A stretch of 64,000 nucleotides of DNA. It comes from Monosporascus cannonballus (lineage: Eukaryota; Ascomycota; Sordariomycetes; Xylariales). The position numbers and the translations under genes are program-made. Positions 47,623 through 59,182 of this stretch are shown here, one piece after another. The notes beneath the pieces are model-generated. The model ran no database searches, was not told the DNA's origin, and saw only the letters and a list, made by a program, of their open reading frames with translations. Location: positions 1-64,000 of the forward strand of contig QJNS01000159.1 of assembly GCA_004154925.1 (NCBI GenBank). The letters run 5' to 3'. How positions within the stretch are numbered: the stretch's first letter is position 1; every line of letters begins with the position of its first letter.

Positions 47623-47658
47623 TTCCTTCGTTACAAAGTTTTCCTTCGTTCCAAAGTA
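47623..47658. repeat. 18 bp tandem repeat, two units
   Basis: TTCCTTCGTTACAAAGTT followed directly by TTCCTTCGTTCCAAAGTA, 12 bp after the end of MITE copy 1. Confidence 0.7.
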
Positions 47659-48639
47659 CGTTAAAACGAGGGCATAACAAAAAGGTCGGCAGTTTTAAAG
47701 CTAGGTCGCGTTGGAAGTCTTATCCGTCCTTAAGTAAGGAGCTCCTCGTGGCCGAAATTTTATATTGCTTCCCTCTCCCTAGGAGAGTGTCCCGATTCCG
47801 CCTCGTTATCCCATTACAATCCCATTCCTTGGCCGTCGCCTTAACAGTCTTTAGCGGCAATTGGGCGATACCTCGGCGATACGCGCATGCATATCTGCCG
47901 GCTTAAGCGCGATGGTAACCATAGCAAAGCTTATCCGTACGTACCGCTCTTTTGCCGTATAACGACAGGCTCTGGCTTGTTGGTCCGGATTTCGCAAACC
48001 GTTATACACCCCAGCTTCTCCCCGCACAAACTCCTCTCCCTTGGGCGCCCCCTGGCGAGCAGCTGAGTCGACGATAAGGCGGACGGTCAGGGCAGTCAGC
48101 TCAGGTGATGTCAGCTAGGTCAACTAGGGCTTCCAATAAGACATCGCTTGGTTGACACATAAATTCGCGCGGTGGCCCAAACGAGCTAAAGATTGCTCAG
48201 CTGATTCTGATACTAAAACAAAATATATTAAAAATTGGAAAAATGGTACGTACATAGAAGGAGCAATGAAAACAGCCTACAAGTTCTCGTATATGCCTAT
48301 CTGTTGAAACTAGGGAGTTATCATCCGAGGAGTCGTTGGACCGTTGTTTGAAAGTGCGCGAATTTTTATGTCAACCACCTGGCAGGGGCTTAGGAAACGG
48401 ACGCATACGCACGAACCGCATAACGCGCTTACTTCTGCTTCTCATCTGGAACGTGCCAAGATCCTAGTATGGAAATGGATTTTATAGGGAAGAACAATCT
48501 CGACATAATACTCTTTCGTTCTGCTCCCTTCGTAAAGTTGTGAGATATGCGAGAGTGCGACGCTAACCACAGGACCAATAAAAGATCAGCAATGCCAAAC
48601 CCCAATTGGGGTTTGGGCGCCCAAATCCACCTTATAAGG
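47659..48639. other. Degraded repeat sequence between the two MITE copies
   Basis: No gene. The motif CCTCGTTTTAAMGTAC near 47,655-47,675 (minus) and 46,831-46,846 (plus) is inverted, hinting at a larger non-autonomous element. A GTCAACCACC near 48,370 resembles the MITE end and may be a truncated third copy. A perfect 22 bp palindrome lies at 48,595-48,616. Confidence 0.35.
48595..48616. repeat. Perfect 22 bp palindrome
   Basis: Self-complementary around AATT: CCAAACCCCAA then its reverse complement. It lies 24 bp before MITE copy 2. Confidence 0.7.
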
Positions 48640-48872
48640 CAAGGTGGTTGAAAAAAAAAAGTCATACATCTAAAATACACCAGATTCAAATAACAATCAC
48701 CTATTAACAAAGGCTAGTAAAATTTTTAAAAACAATATTGCCATATTCTCTAAGATTTAAAGATTATATTTTTAATTTTTATATGTTCAAAATACGTAGT
48801 TTTAGCATAATCATTTATCCAAATAATGACAGGTATTGTTAGAGTAGGACAATTATTTTGTCAACCACCTTG
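48640..48872. mobile_element. MITE copy 2, 233 bp
   Basis: Ends CAAGGTGGTTGA and TCAACCACCTTG are inverted. The body aligns base for base in length with the copy at 47,379-47,611. TAAGG occurs directly before and after the element and could be a 5 bp target duplication. Confidence 0.78.
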
Positions 48873-49729
48873 TAAGGGTTAACGCAACGATACCGCTGAC
48901 CGCAGCTGCGCATATCGTCACAAAAGTCAGCCGTTATAACGAGGCTGCTGCCGCATACCGTATTTCCTTGCGAAATTGATCCGAAGCCAATGCGGGCTAA
49001 TGCAGGTTAATGCAACGGAATATATGTAGTATTACACCAACTCTAATCACCTTCAGCCCCACTCAAACCAAGTGGTAGCCAGCTCAGGGTTAGTACTTCT
49101 GCCATAACACCACCTACAACACCACAATCACTGCAAAGATCAAACCATCTACCTAAATGGGGGGCTCTCGCCGGCCCCCTAAACCCGGAGACTTAATCCT
49201 AACCCTAACGGTTGCGGTTGCAGTTACGGCGATTACCTAAGTACTTAGGTAGTTAAATTTTAAAGACTGAAGTACGACCTTAGTGGCTTGATAGGGGTGA
49301 CTCTTCGAGAGCGAGAGTTGATCGACAGTGGGGGTTGCTAAAGAGCGTTTAGCTTTGGATCAATATCTCGCGAGATAACACGGCAGTCCGATATGCTCCC
49401 CTGGGCATAGCGCAACCGTTCGGTCATCAGCGGATTCCTAGGTTCGGTAACTCGCGTCAAGGGTTCTCTTTGTTACACAGCCGCGTATCTCTCAGCGCTT
49501 TGTCATCTCTCCGCTCTTGCTGCGGTCTTCTTAGTGCGTGATTCACAACCTTTGTTACGGATAGCGGTTAGCGGTACGGGGGCAAGGCAGATACAGCGGG
49601 TGGGGGCCGGATCGCTGGTATGGGTTGTCGAATATCTGGATGTACCTTGAAGCATGGTAGCTGACTCGTTAAGTGCACATCGAAGCGGGATGGCTGACTT
49701 GTCCATGGCTGCCAAATGCCCTGTACATA
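48873..49729. other. Intergenic repeat-rich sequence
   Basis: No gene. A short CCTAACCCTAACGG at about 49,197 resembles two telomere repeats but does not continue. Confidence 0.4.
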
Positions 49730-49970
49730 CAATAAACAGGGGTATTTTCAGTTGGTTGCTCCACTCCCCCCCATCATTTGCCTATTGAAGCTAGAATATA
49801 GAACACCATGGAATTTGTATAGGAATATCCATCATAATTCAAGTTGGAAATGATAAAAGAATTAACGATGTTAACTTCGCATACAAATTATACAGGCATT
49901 GACATCCAGCCAATTCCAGTATCTCGGTGGTCCTGGCGGAGAAACTAACTGAAAATACCCTTGTTTATTG
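49730..49970. mobile_element. Tc1/mariner-type MITE, 241 bp
   Basis: Inverted ends of 33 bp (49730-49762 and 49938-49970) match at 30 positions and share CAATAAACA and GGGTATTTTCAGTT. The element is flanked by TA on both sides (49728-49729 and 49971-49972). The non-coding centre is AT-rich. The ends differ from those of the 1397 bp Tc1-type element at 4443, so it belongs to another family. Confidence 0.88.
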
Positions 49971-50499
49971 TAGGACGAATTGGCCCATGTGTCGACGGCT
50001 TGGCAAAAGGTACATCGTTAAATCGACGACGTGGAGCCAGAACTTTTAGCGTCGACCCGACAAGTTGCATATGCTTCAAAGCGAAGTTAGCATCACGTAA
50101 ATCGTGTGCCATGGAAGCCGATTTTGGCCCCCAAAGCGCTATCAAGGGTGACCCCCCTGAACCGGGGCATTACGGGAAGAGTAGTCCGTCAAGCGTCACG
50201 ACTTGGCAAGTCCCATATGTATCAGACTAGCTCGCTGACGGCCCATGCCTAATACTACATCACAATATCTTATTCCCTGACTCCTAACGGCGGGAATCTC
50301 CTAACTGGAAGAAGAATTTACGAAGAGTCACGACTACGAATAAAACTGGGCATATATAAGGAGAAGGATTGTTCCGCAGAGGTCGGCCAGCCTCGGTAGC
50401 ATCGATTAAGCGATAGAATCCAAAGGAGACTTTGGTAGCTTACCCGAGTCGATACTCTCACCCTACCCGGCAGATAACCCTTTTCCTTTATGCTTCACC
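49971..50499. other. Upstream region of the Clr5-domain gene
   Basis: No gene recognised. The MITE at 49,730 lies about 530 bp before the start codon. Confidence 0.45.
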
Positions 50500-52093
50500 A
50501 TGGAGCCGAGCTCAATCGCGGGCAAGAAACAATATGCCAAACCCCCGGATTGGATAAGACACAAACCAACTATCAGGAGGCTGTACCTCGACTTGGGCTG
50601 GACCCTTTCCAGGGTCCAGTCTTACATGGAAGACCAGCATGGGTTCTACGCAACGTAAGTCACCGACGGATTAGGTAGTGCGTCCATACCTGACACCTCG
50701 CAGCAAATCGATGTACAAGAAACGCCTTCACGCCTGGCGCTTTGGAAAGAATTCCAAAAAGGACGGGCAACCGACGCAGCTCCAGCAAGACCTTACCAAA
50801 GATATACCCTTGCGATTAGCGGTAAACGATTCATCGCCAACGTCCAACTGGTCACCCCGGGAGAGGTTCACTCCACTGCCCAGAGCGCCGGGCCTCTCCA
50901 ACCTCCAGAGAGTCGTCGCAGTGGTCCAGCTTTACTACCGCTCCAGCTTGTACGCCGTAGACTCTCCAAACGCCGACTGGCAGCGACTCGTCCTCGGCAC
51001 CGGAACCGCGGACGACAGTCGTACGGTCCACGATAAATTCGCGCAGCTTTTGATGGTTAGAGATACCTTCGCGTTCGTGGCGGACGTGATGCGTACCCGA
51101 GGCTGCCCGTCCGTTATTCAAATGCTACAGCCTCTGTTCGACAAGCTGCGATACTTGGTGATGTATCATAACCCGGAGACCATCATCTGCATTCTGCGGA
51201 TACTCGAGGCGATCAAGCTGCAGCAGCAAAGCAGGCTCGCCAGTATCTTGCAGAGGTATGTACTAGAGATGTCGTGCATCGTGCTGGGTGAGAGGCATCT
51301 ATTCTCGGTTACCTGGAGGCAACTCAGCCAGTGCACCAACAACGAAATGGGAGATGTCGCGAGGCATATCCAAGCAGCTGCCTCGTTTGAGGTGAGAGGC
51401 GCTTTCAAAGGTGACTGCATCTCGTCAGTTACGTCCTTCGACTCCATATTAGACCAATACGTCATACTGAAGGAGAACATTTCGGCCCGAGCGCGAGCGT
51501 GGCTGGACATATACCATTGTAGTCGTGCCGCACAGTCCAGAAAGGCCGCACCCGACACCCCAGTATCATCGGCACTGCCCGTGGCTTTGGAGCACCTCCA
51601 GGCCGGACGCTTCGCCGATGCGGAGGCTTTCGTACGGATCGCCTACCGTGAAATCGACTCGGGCAACGCCCCAAACGCACCTCCCCTGCTTCTTACTTGG
51701 ACTCTGGGCGCTTTGGGGTTCGTCAGGGTAGATACAGGCGATCTAGAGTCTGCGGTGAGCCTTTTCCGTCTGGCAATACTGAATTCGGAGAGGGCCGGTG
51801 AGGCAACAGAGCGGGCCGTGGTCCAATCGGCGCTTCAGTTAGTACTTGACAGGCAGAAGAGGTACCAGAGCCGCTCTGTAGAGTATGCGTCCGGATCCGC
51901 CAGGAGGCCGTTAGAGATTTGCGCGAGGTCCGAGGTCCACTCCTTTGCGCATTTGTTCACGGATCTTTTCCGGACTTATCCATGGCGCGACATGAGCGCA
52001 AGTCGGTCAAAAAGCGAGAACGAATCAGCTTTGGTGATGAAGGGGTACGTTGGTAGCACCACAAAACACCTACAAGTAATAGATAAAACTTGA
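50500..52093 (+). CDS. Clr5-domain protein, 514 aa
   Basis: Exons 50500-50654 and 50704-52093; the 49 bp intron starts GTAAGT and ends CTCGCAG. Residues 18-68 form a Clr5 domain (PF14420), starting DWIRHKPTIRRLYLDLGWTL and continuing with VQSYMEDQHGFYATKSMYK and LHAWRFGKN. The domain is named after a fungal regulator of cellulose-degradation genes and is found in many ascomycete proteins of unknown role. The rest is helical. Residues about 330-420 (LPVALEHLQAGRFADAEAFV, LLTWTLGALGFVRVDTGDLE) look like two TPR-type hairpins. The intron lies inside the Clr5 domain, and joining it restores the motif, which supports both the exon and the start. The gene points toward the broken gene at 52,438-53,640. 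Confidence 0.87.
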
Positions 52094-52437
52094 GTTAGTT
52101 GAGCTGAGGGGATCTATGCGGACGCATGCCGTAAGTACGGCGAGAAGTCACTGCGTGGGCTTGGTGTGCTCTAAGTTGAGTTGGGTGCGGCAGGGCTAAA
52201 TATATCCGACTGGCTCTTAGACCGATCGGATTACTGTCTAGTAACTATCAAAGTGGTAGCTAGTTGGCGTAATATTAGTACACCGGAGTGCTGTTCCGTC
52301 TGTTCTTCAATCTAGAAACCCTCGTCAAAGTACAGGCTGGTGCGAACAGTCGCACGCAGAGTTAGTTCTCCCTAGGAAGGTGCATAACCCCGGGCTACGG
52401 CGGATCTCTTCAAGCGACAAATGCTGGTGATCGATCG
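52094..52437. other. Short intergenic between convergent genes
   Basis: Nothing recognised. Confidence 0.5.
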
Positions 52438-53640
52438 TCAGCATATTTCTCGAACGAACTCTGGGTAGAACATACATCCGGGCATCACTGCGGCAGCATA
52501 AATGACTGGGTAAAATGACACCGGGGAGAATGAGTATAGGTTTCTGTTCCTGAAAGCTTCCTCCCTGACGGCCTCGCTTACTTTCAACCCCGAGAGCAGC
52601 CACTCGAACTCCGCGTCCTTGTCGAGGCCAAGGCACTTGACTGCAAAGGCAAGGCTACATACCCCGCCAAGATAATCTGGGGAATCCGTCTGGATCCAAC
52701 GAGGAGCCAAACGAAGATTGACAATGCTTCGCTCCCGAAGCTCCCTGATCAGTCCCGACTCAGCTTTGGGGTGGCTGAGGCGGCAGACCCAGAGACTAAG
52801 GCCTAATGCGTCCCGGTCCACATTTTGAAAGTTGGGAGTTTCGAAACGAGCGTCTTCCAAGGCCCGTCTGTACTGACTAATTTCATCCACAAGGGAGAGT
52901 CCTTCATCCACTGTGTTTAGGCCAGGTCGAGCCCCTTGGCCGAAACCGTGAGTATCGAACTTGAGATATCCCAGAATCACGCAACCGAGTGCTGCGTCCA
53001 GTGACTATTTGGCGCGTATCTCTTTGATTGTTCTATTTGCTGTCGTGTATATTGCGGGATGGATGGAGTAGGTGCCTATGTGATCCTTGTCTACGAAAAT
53101 AGGCTGTACAGCCTTAGCGAGTTTGATGACGAGTAGGTTGAGCTCTCGGAACTCATCCGCCTGTGGGGAGAGGAGGTTTAAGGTGAATATCCACATCTTC
53201 AGGGCGGAATGTACCTGAAGAGTGCCGGTATATCGGTCTTGCCGACCGTTGTGGCCTAGTCTTAGACCACCTTTATATGGCTCCTTGTCCGTGGCACCAG
53301 GGAGGCGGCTCGTTCTATCCTTCATGCGGCCAAGTACATGGTGAACCCTCCTAACCAGTTGCCCAGCGAGACGTAGGTACTTGTAGTTTCTGGTATTCTG
53401 GTGGAGAGTGACAAAGTTGAAGACACCGAAGACATCGATCCATAGATTCCGTGGGCCAGTTCCAATATTATCTGAGTTTAGAGGCACCCATTTCTTGACT
53501 TCGTCATCGCTGAGCTGCTCGAATTTTCCGTAGGTGTTCTCCACGCATTGCAAGAACAGTTGCATATCCGTGGAAGTGTCATTCATCTTACAAGCTTTAG
53601 ACTTAAGCCTGATTGATACTGGTGCAGAAGATGAGGCCAT
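52438..53640 (-). pseudogene. Conserved fungal protein (WIDVFGVFNF family) with one in-frame TAG
   Basis: The minus frame starts at ATG 53640 (an upstream ATG at 53790 is possible) and runs through MQLFLQCVENTYGKFEQLSD, GPRNLWIDVFGVFNFVTLHQ, YLRLAGQLVRRVHHVLGR, TSRLPGATDKEPYKGGLRLG and WIFTLNLLSPQADEFRELN to EIRAK. There a TAG (53005-53007) interrupts. The same frame goes on without any gap with SLDAALGCVILGYLKFDTHG to a natural stop at 52438. I recall this pattern from fungal hypothetical proteins of about 400 residues, with a likely alpha-helical barrel like that of six-hairpin glycosidases; the function is unknown. The single TAG stands where Gln (CAG) would be expected, so it is either a RIP-type nonsense mutation or a sequencing error. 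Everything else is intact. Confidence 0.75.
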
Positions 53641-53978
53641 TACTAAGTTCGGACTGCGGAGAAATATACCCGAAGCATGAGACTTGCGATAGCCCAATTC
53701 ACTATGTAGTTGCTGCTCGGGGAGGAATCTTGTCAATAATTTGAGAGGTGGAGATGGGTAATGTTGGTAGAAGACACTGGTCATTCCCAAGCTGATGCCT
53801 TCTCTTTCACGCTATAGCAATTAGGTGCTCTTTCCATGCTTCCCGGGGACGGAAAGGGGGAGGAAGCTGAAGGCCAGAGCTTGCGGTCTTACATCAGGAA
53901 GTTCCTTCCATTAGGCCTTGAGATGACGGTAACTGTGGTGACTGTAGTAGCTCGCCTTCCCAAGGCAACTAACTCCCT
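53641..53978. other. Intergenic, nothing recognised
   Basis: Between the two minus-strand pseudogenes; no motif or repeat seen. Confidence 0.5.
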
Positions 53979-55580
53979 TCAGAGTTTGCATCCGCCATAT
54001 CCGGCTTGGATCTCCGGATGCACCTTGTCCTTTCTCTCCTTGAAATCGTCACGCAGCTTCGGGTATCCCAATTTCTCAAACTCGTTCCGACTCGGACGAT
54101 TATAGGGATCGAAGAGTGCATTGCCCACGACGCCTCGCGGTTCCCGGACCCGCCGTCTAATATAATATTCGTTCGGGTCGTACTTCTCCGGCTGCGTGAC
54201 CGGGCTGAAGACGGTGTAGGACGGCTCCCAGCCCTGCGTGTTGGTGCATAGGCCCCAGTCGACCAGGTGCTCGGCGAAGTAACGCTCGCCCCGGAGGTAG
54301 TCGATGAGCAGGTTCGTGGGCGGGTAGCTTGCCACGTCCATCCGGAGGCGGTTGTGCATGTACGCCTCTGTGTTGGTTTGGCGCATATGCCTGTGTGCAT
54401 GAAGAGCACCCCCTTCTTGCCCTCGCACAACTTCATGCAGCCCTCCTGTCCTCTTCCCATTGTACAAAAACGAGCTTAAGGTTATGTAGGAGATTCATCT
54501 GAATGGATATCAGTCATCTCTTTACGCATGCCCCTCCCTCACTCCCGCCCTCGCTCTCGCTACCTAGAGTTCAGGGAACCGTCCCTCGCAGCGAGGGCCC
54601 CGCCGTCTTTAACAACGGCGACCCGGGCGTGTCGAGGACCTGCGGCGGGTTCTCCCCGACGTGCACCAGCTACGCCTTGTGGCACGGGCGTGAAGACCCT
54701 CAGCGGGCCGCCCCCTGGGCGTGCCCGCAGCGTCCCACGCCCGACGACCGTCTGGTGGTGAAACAGCACGAACCTCACGTCCGTCTCTTCCTCGCGCTCG
54801 AGGGGCTTGAAAAGGTCGGGGTCCCGCCTTGGCTCCTCTATCTCGTACTCGATGTTCGCGAAGACGTGGCCGACATTATTACCGCGTGCGGACTCTGCGA
54901 TGGCCCGCCCCTTGTTCCGCCCCGGGCCTCCGCCGTCAGCATCACGAGCGGGGGTCCCCAGCGCCGCCAGCTCGGCCCGCAGCAGCCGCTAGGTTTCGGG
55001 CATGAAGTTGCAGCGCGCGGGGTTTATGTCGTGCCACTATAGGTCCGGGGGGCCGTGTGCGTGCGTGTGTATAGGAAGCAAGCGATGAGGGATGCGCCCT
55101 TCCCGCTTCCCTCGCGCGCCTTCAGGGACACGGCCCGCAGCACCCGGTTGTCGTGGGAGAGCACTGCGATACGTGGAGTGAGTCACTGTCCTTTCTAGAG
55201 AATTAGGCTAGTAATTGGGACCACAAACATGTTCGGGAGCCGGTCGATCCTTGAAAGTCTCCGTTAAGAAAATTGTGCGCGCGAACTAGGAAATAAGGGG
55301 AGCGATAACCCGAAGAGATTGCTTACGGTCCTTGCTCCGGAACCAGTGAAGCACATTCGGTTGCGGCCGCGTGGCTGCTTCTACTTCTTACCGTCGCTGC
55401 CAGTGTTAGCAATAATAGTAGCTTTAGACCCGGACCCGGATTCGGTAGTAAGGGTATCAGGGAAGCCCATCGCTATGCCCTCCGTCAGCTACCGGTACGG
55501 GTTATCCCACATGTCAACCTCCCTAGCACGCTTGACGGGCGGGTGGCATAGCGTGTCGTCTAGCAGCGATGACTAGGCGC
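53979..55580 (-). pseudogene. Decayed DNA photolyase/cryptochrome-family gene
   Basis: The minus strand shows, in order, an N-terminal HPPVKRAREVDMWDNPYR and LTEGIA (about 55,550-55,480), then VLHWFRSKD (about 55,350). An intron with intact GTAAGC...CGCAG sites leads into LSHDNRVLRAVSLKAREGSG (about 55,165). Then come WHDINPARCNFMPET, RLLRAELAALG, GHVFANIEYEIEEPRRDPDL, VRFVLFHHQTVV and GPLRVFTP. After a large loss of the middle, the FAD-binding domain resumes with TEAYMHNRLRMDVASYPPTN, LLIDYLRGERYFAEHLVDWG and QPEKYDPNEYYIRR. These are the photolyase N-domain and FAD-domain motifs. TAG stops interrupt at four or more places (for example before LTEGIA, before WHDIN and before RLLRA), the frame shifts around 54,600, and most of the FAD-domain core is missing. 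The family repairs UV-induced pyrimidine dimers with light. Confidence 0.82.
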
Positions 55581-56398
55581 GCGCACGTATCCTGCTGCTG
55601 TTGCGGCTGCTGCGCGTTTGGAGTTCCCGTTCCGAAGGATTGGCGGTCGGAGTTCTTGGCGATGTGGACTCAACTGCTCCTGAAGCAAGATGCTGGCGGT
55701 GGCGGTATGAGAGAAGAAAAAGCCGAGGTCTTGCGTTTGCGAGCGCGGTAGATCCTCTCGCTCGCTCGCATCATCGACATATATCAAGCCTGTATGGGGT
55801 GATGCCCTCTAAATATCTTCTTCGAAGCCTTCCTCATGTTGGCTTCCTCGTGCGCTACGCGCGTGTCTGGCGTGTTGGCGCTGTATATCCGCAGAGCTTT
55901 TAATTCAGGTGTCCCAATGGCTCGAGTACCATTGAATACTATTGGTCTGGTTGATAGATAAATGGAAGGATCTCAGGGCGCCCAATGGATGTTACGAGGT
56001 TCCGAAATTATTGTCACGTATCTGTCGAAGACACCCGTAATACTCTTTTTTTCGTCTTGAAACAATAGACCCAGTTCGACCAAGAGTTGTCTAGGCGTTG
56101 TAGGTTTGATATACCATGTTTACTATCTGCAAGACAAGATTGGGCGAGTCACAATGTACACAGATTGGAACATTCTATTGCATAGAAATTTCGATCAATT
56201 GGTTAATTACCATGAACTAACCCTGATGCGAAATCCATATGCTCTTAGCAATAACTCCTGCAACCAGCCCTGACTCTGACGTGCCTAATAACTCCTATCC
56301 GCGTCCTTTAATGTGAGACGCTCCGCATAATGACCCGTAATCACCAATCATTTTTCATCAATCCTTAGTTCTCATTTCTCTCATACCCGGTCAACCCC
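55581..56398. other. Intergenic, upstream of the photolyase remnant and 3' of hsp104
   Basis: No gene recognised. The first 180 bp may still hold N-terminal photolyase sequence (Lys/Ala-rich on the minus strand). Confidence 0.4.
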
Positions 56399-59182
56399 TT
56401 AATCATCGTAGATGTCCTCATCCATATCCTCCTCCGACACAATATCATCCATCGCATCCTCCTCGTCAGTGAGCATATCATCGTCGCCAAGCTCGCTATC
56501 GGTGTGGTTGGCGAAGACCTGGATCTTGTTCCCGATGAGACCAACCCTGGCGGTCTCACCCTCCCTGATGGCGCCACGCAGGATGAGCACAGCCAGGCGG
56601 TTGAGCACCTCTTTCTCGATGAGTCTCTGGAGCGGTCTAGCGCCATAGGCAGGCGAGTAGCCCGCGTTGCCGAGGTAGTCCTTCGCTTCGTCCGAGATTT
56701 GTATGAGGACGTTGCGGTCGTTGTCCGACAGCCGTTTCTGGATTTCGCTGATCCGCAGGTCGACGATCTTCCGGATCTCGCGCCGCGTGAGTCTGTTGAA
56801 GATGACGATGGAGTTGATACGGTTTAGGAACTCGGGGAGGAAGTAGTTGCGCAGAGCGTTCATGACGAGCTCCCGGGTCGTGTTGTCGATCCTGCCATCC
56901 CGGCCGGTCGGGCGAGAGAGGAACTCGGCACCCAAATTGGAAGTCATGACAACTATGCAGTTCTTGGCATCGACAACACGACCTTGGCCATCCGTGATGC
57001 GTCCGTCATCCATAAGCTGCAGGAGGACAGTCAGGATCTCCTTGGCGGCCTTCTCAACTTCGTCGAAGAGGAGGATTGAGAACGGCTTCCGGCGAAGGGC
57101 TTCCGTCAGCTGGCCACCGGCGTCGTGGCCGACATATCCGGGCGGAGCGCCGATCATCCGGCTCAGCGCGTGCCGCTCCTGGTACTCGGACATATCGAAC
57201 CGAATCATGGCCTTCGGATCATCGAATAGGAACTCAGCGAGGGCTTTGGTAAGCAGCGTCTTACCTGTTCCTGAAGGACCACAGAACAGGAAGCTCGGGG
57301 GCTGGTTGGGGTTGCTGAGTCCAGAACGCTGCAGTCTAATGGCATTAGAGACGGCTTGAACGGCTTCTTTCTGTCCAACGACGGCCTTGGAAAGAGCCTT
57401 CTCCATGTGAATAAGCTTCTCCTTCTCAGAGGTCTTGAGTCGGGTGACGGGGATGCCAGTCCACCGGGACACGATCTCATTGATCTGGTCCGGTCCAACC
57501 ACATCGGTGATCATAGCACCACCCATGTCAATGTTGGCGTTGGCGGCAGCCTCGGCATCAGCCTTAGCCTTTTGTCGCTCCAACTCCTTGATGGCATTCT
57601 CTTGTTCGGGGATGGCGTAGTACTGGAGATCGGCGGCTCGTGCGTGGTCGCCCATCCTGGCAGCGTCCTCCATCTTGACCTTCAGCTGGTCAAGCTTCAT
57701 CTTTGCTTCCTGGATGTCCTTGCCGCGCTTCTTCTCGCTCTCGTACTTCTCCCGGAGAGGACGCAGTTCTTCCTCAACGTTCTCGGCGTCCTTCTTGGCG
57801 ATCTCGAGGCGAGCCTTAGAAGCGTCATCCTTCTCTCGAGACAGAGCGTGGATTTCGATTCTCAGCTGTCGCAGTCTGCGTTCAAGAGAGTCGATAACCT
57901 CTGGCTGAGACTCCCGAGCCACTCTAACGGCCGCGGCAGCCTCGTCGATCAAGTCGACTGCTGAGTCAGGCAGACGCCGAGATGTGAGATACCGTCCAGC
58001 GAGATTGGCAGCAGCCACGATGGCGCTGTCGGCAATGGTGACGCCATGGTGGACTTCGTACTTTTCCTTCAGACCTCGGAGAATGGAGATGGTCTCGGGG
58101 ATGCTGGGCTCCTTGACGATGACCTGTTGGAATCGTCGCTCAAAAGCGGCATCCTTCTCGATGTACTTTCTGTATTCGGCCAGCGTGGTTGCACCAATGC
58201 AGTGCAACTGTCCACGGGCAAGCATGGGCTTGAGCAGGTTGGCAGCGTCCATGCCACCCTCGCCGGAAGCGCCAGCGCCCATCAGCAAGTGGATTTCGTC
58301 GACAAAAAGGACAATCATGTCCTTAGAATCCTCGATCTCCTTCAAAACTCCCTTCATCCTCTCTTCGAATTCACCGCGGTACTTGCTTCCAGCTACCAAG
58401 GCGCCGACATCTAGAGACAGCAATTTACAGGCAGCCAGGTTGTCGGGAACATCGGCATTGACGATCCGTTGAGCAAGACCTTCAACTACCGTAGTCTTAC
58501 CGACACCAGGCTCACCGATCAGGACGGGGTTATTCTTGGTTCGTCGAGAAAGGATACGGACAACCCGTCTGATCTCCTCTTCTCTGCCAATGACAGGGTC
58601 GATCTTGCCTTCCCGTGCCATGGCAGTCATGTCGATTGTGAACTTGGCGAGGTTTTCGTGTTCCTCCTCGGTGTCGGCAGTCTTGGAGTCTACCCTTCTC
58701 GTCCCGCGGATCGTCGTGATGGCATCCTGCACCAGCTTGGGTTTCGGGATGTTGGCCTCCTTCAGGGCGGCGCTGATGGTAGGGTCATCAGCGAGCGCGG
58801 TGATTAGATGGTCCACCGCGATATACGTGTCCTTCTGGGTTTTCTGCATATCCTGTGCCTTCCTCAAGACAGTGCTGAAGGAGGGTGCCATGGAGACGGT
58901 CTCCGGGGGCGGATCTTGGCTCGGTAGGCGGACCAAGTTCTTCTTGAGAGCACGGTCGAGTAGTTGTGGGTCGCCATGTGCTCTCTCGATTACTTGTTTG
59001 AAGAAACTGGGCGAGCCCTGCGGTCCATTCTGCTGGTCTTTTGACTGATCCGGGGGCGGGGCCAGAAGGGAAACTGCCAGGTGTACGGGTAGCAGCTGGG
59101 AATGTGAATATTGTTGTGCCAGGTCCATGGCGTCCTCCAGGGCCTTCTTGGCCCTGTCTGTGAACTCCATGCGGGAATTCAT
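56399..59182 (-). CDS. hsp104: Hsp104/ClpB-type disaggregase, 927 aa
   Basis: Single exon, full length. The N-terminal Clp repeat domain covers about residues 5-150 ([18 protein letters not shown]). AAA-1 has Walker A GEPGVGKT (223-230) and Walker B VLFVDE (291-296). A coiled-coil middle domain runs over about 430-555 ([16 protein letters not shown]). AAA-2 has Walker A GPSGTGKT (635-642). The C-terminus is acidic ([20 protein letters not shown]), as in cytosolic Hsp104. The protein is a hexameric ATPase that pulls proteins out of aggregates with Hsp70/Hsp40, needed for heat tolerance and prion maintenance; in Neurospora it is called Hsp98. The start at 59182 (MNSRMEF) is taken as the first Met; Met5 is also possible. 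Expression is likely heat-induced, given the heat shock element upstream. Confidence 0.97.
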   Translation of the reverse strand: MNSRMEFTDRAKKALEDAMDLAQQYSHSQLLPVHLAVSLLAPPPDQSKDQQNGPQGSPSFFKQVIERAHGDPQLLDRALKKNLVRLPSQDPPPETVSMAPSFSTVLRKAQDMQKTQKDTYIAVDHLITALADDPTISAALKEANIPKPKLVQDAITTIRGTRRVDSKTADTEEEHENLAKFTIDMTAMAREGKIDPVIGREEEIRRVVRILSRRTKNNPVLIGEPGVGKTTVVEGLAQRIVNADVPDNLAACKLLSLDVGALVAGSKYRGEFEERMKGVLKEIEDSKDMIVLFVDEIHLLMGAGASGEGGMDAANLLKPMLARGQLHCIGATTLAEYRKYIEKDAAFERRFQQVIVKEPSIPETISILRGLKEKYEVHHGVTIADSAIVAAANLAGRYLTSRRLPDSAVDLIDEAAAAVRVARESQPEVIDSLERRLRQLRIEIHALSREKDDASKARLEIAKKDAENVEEELRPLREKYESEKKRGKDIQEAKMKLDQLKVKMEDAARMGDHARAADLQYYAIPEQENAIKELERQKAKADAEAAANANIDMGGAMITDVVGPDQINEIVSRWTGIPVTRLKTSEKEKLIHMEKALSKAVVGQKEAVQAVSNAIRLQRSGLSNPNQPPSFLFCGPSGTGKTLLTKALAEFLFDDPKAMIRFDMSEYQERHALSRMIGAPPGYVGHDAGGQLTEALRRKPFSILLFDEVEKAAKEILTVLLQLMDDGRITDGQGRVVDAKNCIVVMTSNLGAEFLSRPTGRDGRIDNTTRELVMNALRNYFLPEFLNRINSIVIFNRLTRREIRKIVDLRISEIQKRLSDNDRNVLIQISDEAKDYLGNAGYSPAYGARPLQRLIEKEVLNRLAVLILRGAIREGETARVGLIGNKIQVFANHTDSELGDDDMLTDEEDAMDDIVSEEDMDEDIYDD

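Noticed and set aside
49193..49210. Telomere-like CCTAACCCTAAC
   Set aside because: Only two units and no continuation; too short to claim a former chromosome end.
57356..57964. 202-residue plus-strand frame
   Set aside because: Antisense of the intact hsp104 frame with no motif of its own.
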